DNA of 64,000 nucleotides. It comes from Bacteroidota bacterium (GTDB taxonomy: Bacteria; Bacteroidota; Bacteroidia; UBA8524). The notes beneath the pieces are model-generated. The model saw only the letters and a list, made by a program, of their open reading frames with translations, did no database searches and was not told where the DNA came from. Location: assembly GCA_008933805.1 (NCBI GenBank), contig WBUH01000018.1, forward strand, positions 1 through 64,000, given 5' to 3'. This document shows, one piece after another, positions 61,554 to 64,000 of the stretch (its first letter is position 1; the number at the start of each line of letters is the position of its first letter). Both the position numbers and the translations under genes were made by a program.

Positions 61554-64000
61554 TTATGCAGTTGCTGTACTTGCGTGGTTTTTGGCTGCATCAAGTACTG
61601 CGCCTAAGCCGCTTACATCGCTGCCGCCTGCGGTAGCATAGAAAGGCTGTCCGCCACCGCCGCCTTTTACCAGCTTGGCTAGTTCACGGATTATTTTACC
61701 GGCATCAAACCCTTTATCTTTTACCAAATTATCGCTAATCATCACGGTAATATTGGGTTTACCGCCAATTTCAGCAGTAAGTACCAAAAACAGGTTGTCT
61801 ATCTCACCGCGAAGGGCAAACGCAAGGTTTTTAATGGCCTCTGCGCTGCCAATGCTAACGCGTTGGGCTATGAAGTTAAGACCGTTTACAGCTTCAACTT
61901 TTTGCTTCAACTCGGCTTTTACCTGTTGTACTTGGGCATTTTCAAGAGCCTCTAAACGTTTTTGTAACTCGGCTTTTTCGTTCAGTAGGGTTTCTATGCC
62001 TTTTTTAAGGTCTTTGGCATTGTTCAACAAGGCTTTGGCTTCTTCAACCAGAGTAACTTGTTGGTTAATAAACTCCTCGGCTTTATTGGCCGTAATGGCC
62101 TCTATACGGCGTACACCCGCAGCCACCGAAGTTTCAGCAGTAATTTTAAAGTACCCTATTTGTCCTGTGGCAGGTACGTGGGTACCACCACACAACTCCA
62201 TGCTATAGTTTTTATCAAAGGTGATAACACGCACGGTATCGCCGTATTTTTCGCCAAACAAAGCAGTAGCACCTTGTGCTTGTGCCTCAGCAATGGGGAT
62301 ATTGCGTTGCTCGTTCAATACAATGTTTTCACGTATTTTTTGGTTCACCATACGTTCAACCGAAGCCACTTCCTCATCGGTCATTTTCGCAAAATGAGAG
62401 AAGTCAAAACGCAGGTAATCAGGGCCTACCAAGCTACCTTTTTGGTTCACATGGTCGCCCAAAACACGTTTTAAAGCCGCGTGTAACAAATGCGTAGCAC
62501 TGTGATTATCAGCTATTAAAACGCGACGATTAGCATCTACTTTTGCCTCAAACACCGCTTCGGGGTTTTCGGGCAAACGGTCGGTGATGTGTATGATTAA
62601 GTTGTTTTCTTTTTGCGTATCAACGATGTTTATTTTCTCGTTGGCACTTTGCAGGTAACCGGTATCACCCACCTGTCCGCCGCTTTCAGCATAGAAGGGA
62701 GTTTTATCCAACACTAACTGGAAAAACTCCTTGTTTTTGGCTGATACCTTGCGGTAACGGGCTATTTTAGCTTCGCTCATCAATTCATCATATCCAACAA
62801 AAACGGGTTCCACATTAGGTATTAGCTCAACCCAGTCGTCTTTGGTAGTTTCGGCAGCTTTACGAGAACGGTCTTTTTGTTGTTGGAGAAGTGTTTCAAA
62901 ACCAACAATATCTACCGCCCAACCATTTTCTTTAGCGATAAGTTGGGTTAAGTCTATTGGAAAACCATACGTATCATAAAGTTTGAAGGCACTATCACTA
63001 GAAATTATATTGCTAATGTTTTGTAAGTTTAAATCAGCATCAGCGGATTCCTTTACATTAATAATAATATTTATCAACTTCAACCCATTCTCCAAGGTCC
63101 TCAAAAAGCTGATTTCTTCTTCCAACACAACTTTTTGCACAAATTCTTGTTGCTGGCGTATTTCGGGGAATATACCGCCGAATTCCTGCGCCAGTACGGG
63201 TACTAATTGGTTAAAGAAGGGTTCTTTAAGGTTAAGGAAACTAAAGCCATAACGCACGGCACGGCGCAAAATGCGGCGTATTACATAGCCTGCGCCGCCG
63301 CTGCTCGGTAGTTGACCGTCGGCAATGGTAAAAGCCACAGCACGTATATGGTCAACAATAACACGGATGGCAATATCGGTTTTGGGGCTTCCGCCGGGTA
63401 TGGCAGCAGGGTCGCCGCCAACGTATTTTATTCCGCTAAGTGCTTCAACCTTGTTTATCAAGGGCATAAACACTGTGCTGTCGTAGTTGCTGGTTTTACC
63501 TTCAATAGCGCGCACCAAACGCTCAAAGCCCATCCCTGTGTCAACGTGTTTATCGGGCAGAGGTTGCAGGCTGCTATCGGCCATGCGGTTGTACTGCATA
63601 AACACGTTGTTCCAAATTTCAATCACCTGCGGGTGGTCGTTATTCACCAGTGTTTTACCGTCAACGGTTTGACGTTCGCTATCGGGGCGCAAATCAACAT
63701 GTATCTCGCTACACGGACCACAAGGACCTGTATCGCCCATTTCCCAAAAGTTATCTTTTTTGTTACCGTGTAAAATACGGTCTTCGGCAATGTATTTTTT
63801 CCAACAATCGTAAGCCTCTTGGTCAAAAGCAAGGTTTTCTTTTGCATCACCTTCAAATACGGTTACGTACAAGCGGTCTTTGTCCAGTTTGTACACTTCG
63901 GTAAGCAGTTCCCACGCCCACGCAATGGCCTCTTCTTTAAAATAATCACCAAAACTCCAGTTGCCCAGCATTTCAAACATGGTGTGGTGGTAGGTATCGT
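61554..64000 (-). CDS. alaS: Alanyl-tRNA synthetase, 3' part (start beyond window)
   Basis: The frame runs to the window end with DTYHHTMFEMLGNWSFGDYFK, the class II catalytic-domain segment that lies about 60-70 residues from the N-terminus in AlaRS, so a little of the 5' end is missing. Further marks are CGPCSEIHVDL, DTGMGFERL and the editing-site zinc motifs HSATHLLHAAL and CGGTHVPATGQIG. The C-terminal DHHA1 domain ends with KGGGGGQPFYATAGGSDVSGL. Everything expected for a full AlaRS after the first part is present. It charges tRNA-Ala and is essential. A palindrome lies just past the stop. Confidence 0.96.
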   Translation of the reverse strand, partial: DTYHHTMFEMLGNWSFGDYFKEEAIAWAWELLTEVYKLDKDRLYVTVFEGDAKENLAFDQEAYDCWKKYIAEDRILHGNKKDNFWEMGDTGPCGPCSEIHVDLRPDSERQTVDGKTLVNNDHPQVIEIWNNVFMQYNRMADSSLQPLPDKHVDTGMGFERLVRAIEGKTSNYDSTVFMPLINKVEALSGIKYVGGDPAAIPGGSPKTDIAIRVIVDHIRAVAFTIADGQLPSSGGAGYVIRRILRRAVRYGFSFLNLKEPFFNQLVPVLAQEFGGIFPEIRQQQEFVQKVVLEEEISFLRTLENGLKLINIIINVKESADADLNLQNISNIISSDSAFKLYDTYGFPIDLTQLIAKENGWAVDIVGFETLLQQQKDRSRKAAETTKDDWVELIPNVEPVFVGYDELMSEAKIARYRKVSAKNKEFFQLVLDKTPFYAESGGQVGDTGYLQSANEKINIVDTQKENNLIIHITDRLPENPEAVFEAKVDANRRVLIADNHSATHLLHAALKRVLGDHVNQKGSLVGPDYLRFDFSHFAKMTDEEVASVERMVNQKIRENIVLNEQRNIPIAEAQAQGATALFGEKYGDTVRVITFDKNYSMELCGGTHVPATGQIGYFKITAETSVAAGVRRIEAITANKAEEFINQQVTLVEEAKALLNNAKDLKKGIETLLNEKAELQKRLEALENAQVQQVKAELKQKVEAVNGLNFIAQRVSIGSAEAIKNLAFALRGEIDNLFLVLTAEIGGKPNITVMISDNLVKDKGFDAGKIIRELAKLVKGGGGGQPFYATAGGSDVSGLGAVLDAAKNHASTATA

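Noticed and set aside
1-64000. Prophage or integrative element
   Set aside because: No integrase, phage structural gene, tRNA-borne attachment site or conjugation gene is present; the A+T-rich genes are single or paired islands.

Overview
The window is a stretch of chromosome from a member of the Bacteroidota. The evidence is consistent. Five large secreted proteins carry type IX secretion C-terminal signals (four type A, one type B/CHU_C). Several promoters fit the Bacteroidota pattern TTG-N19..21-TAnnTTTG. Other markers are a BshB1-type bacillithiol enzyme, DUF3667, DUF4294 and Reg_prop families, and RecG, GyrA and AlaRS of Bacteroidota type. I cannot name the genus. The window holds no rRNA, tRNA, CRISPR array, transposase or integrase that I can see.

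Layout. 1-2.6 kb: a membrane protein ending in a kinase dimerisation domain without an ATPase, overlapping a DUF4256 gene, then a Reg_prop lipoprotein. 2.7-6.7 kb: gyrA followed by a TPR gene. 6.9-8.6 kb: 3-hydroxybutyryl-CoA dehydrogenase, then about 770 bp of non-coding DNA with a terminator that belongs to no gene. 8.6-10.3 kb: a class D beta-lactamase lipoprotein divergent from a TipA-like MerR regulator. 10.3-17.1 kb: a DUF6580 membrane protein, a T9SS-secreted subtilase overlapping bshB1, DUF3667, a CPBP protease, an AraC regulator and DUF4345. 17.1-25.7 kb: a Kef-type antiporter, a T9SS cargo, an Lgt-like enzyme, DUF4294, a TPR protein and a second AraC regulator. 25.7-36.6 kb: a seven-haem cytochrome with a TPR tail, a type B T9SS cargo, a TlpA thioredoxin, two A+T-rich genes of unknown function and a very large choice-of-anchor I protein. 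36.7-42 kb: DinB, a two-domain M16 protease, a RIC-type di-iron protein and a small unknown protein. 42-46 kb: an operon of peptide-binding lipoprotein, unknown lipoprotein and NAD(P)H-hydrate repair enzyme. 46-52.1 kb: parAB, then an operon of two tandem OmpA-type paralogues and a T9SS cargo. 52.2-64 kb: a frameshifted adenine phosphoribosyltransferase, a TonB-dependent receptor, recG, a lone KAP P-loop NTPase, an mntR-mntH manganese operon, about 520 bp of decayed repeats and the 3' part of alaS.

Most of the DNA is ordinary core and envelope genome. The points most worth a second look are these: the lone A+T-rich KAP NTPase between recG and mntR, which may be a phage-defence gene; the single-base frameshift in the PRPP loop of apt; the RIC protein that has lost its di-cysteine; the MerR operator in a 19-bp-spaced promoter beside a beta-lactamase; an mntR promoter that looks leaderless, with a DtxR-type palindrome reaching into the stop codon of the KAP gene; and two orphan terminators that suggest small RNAs.
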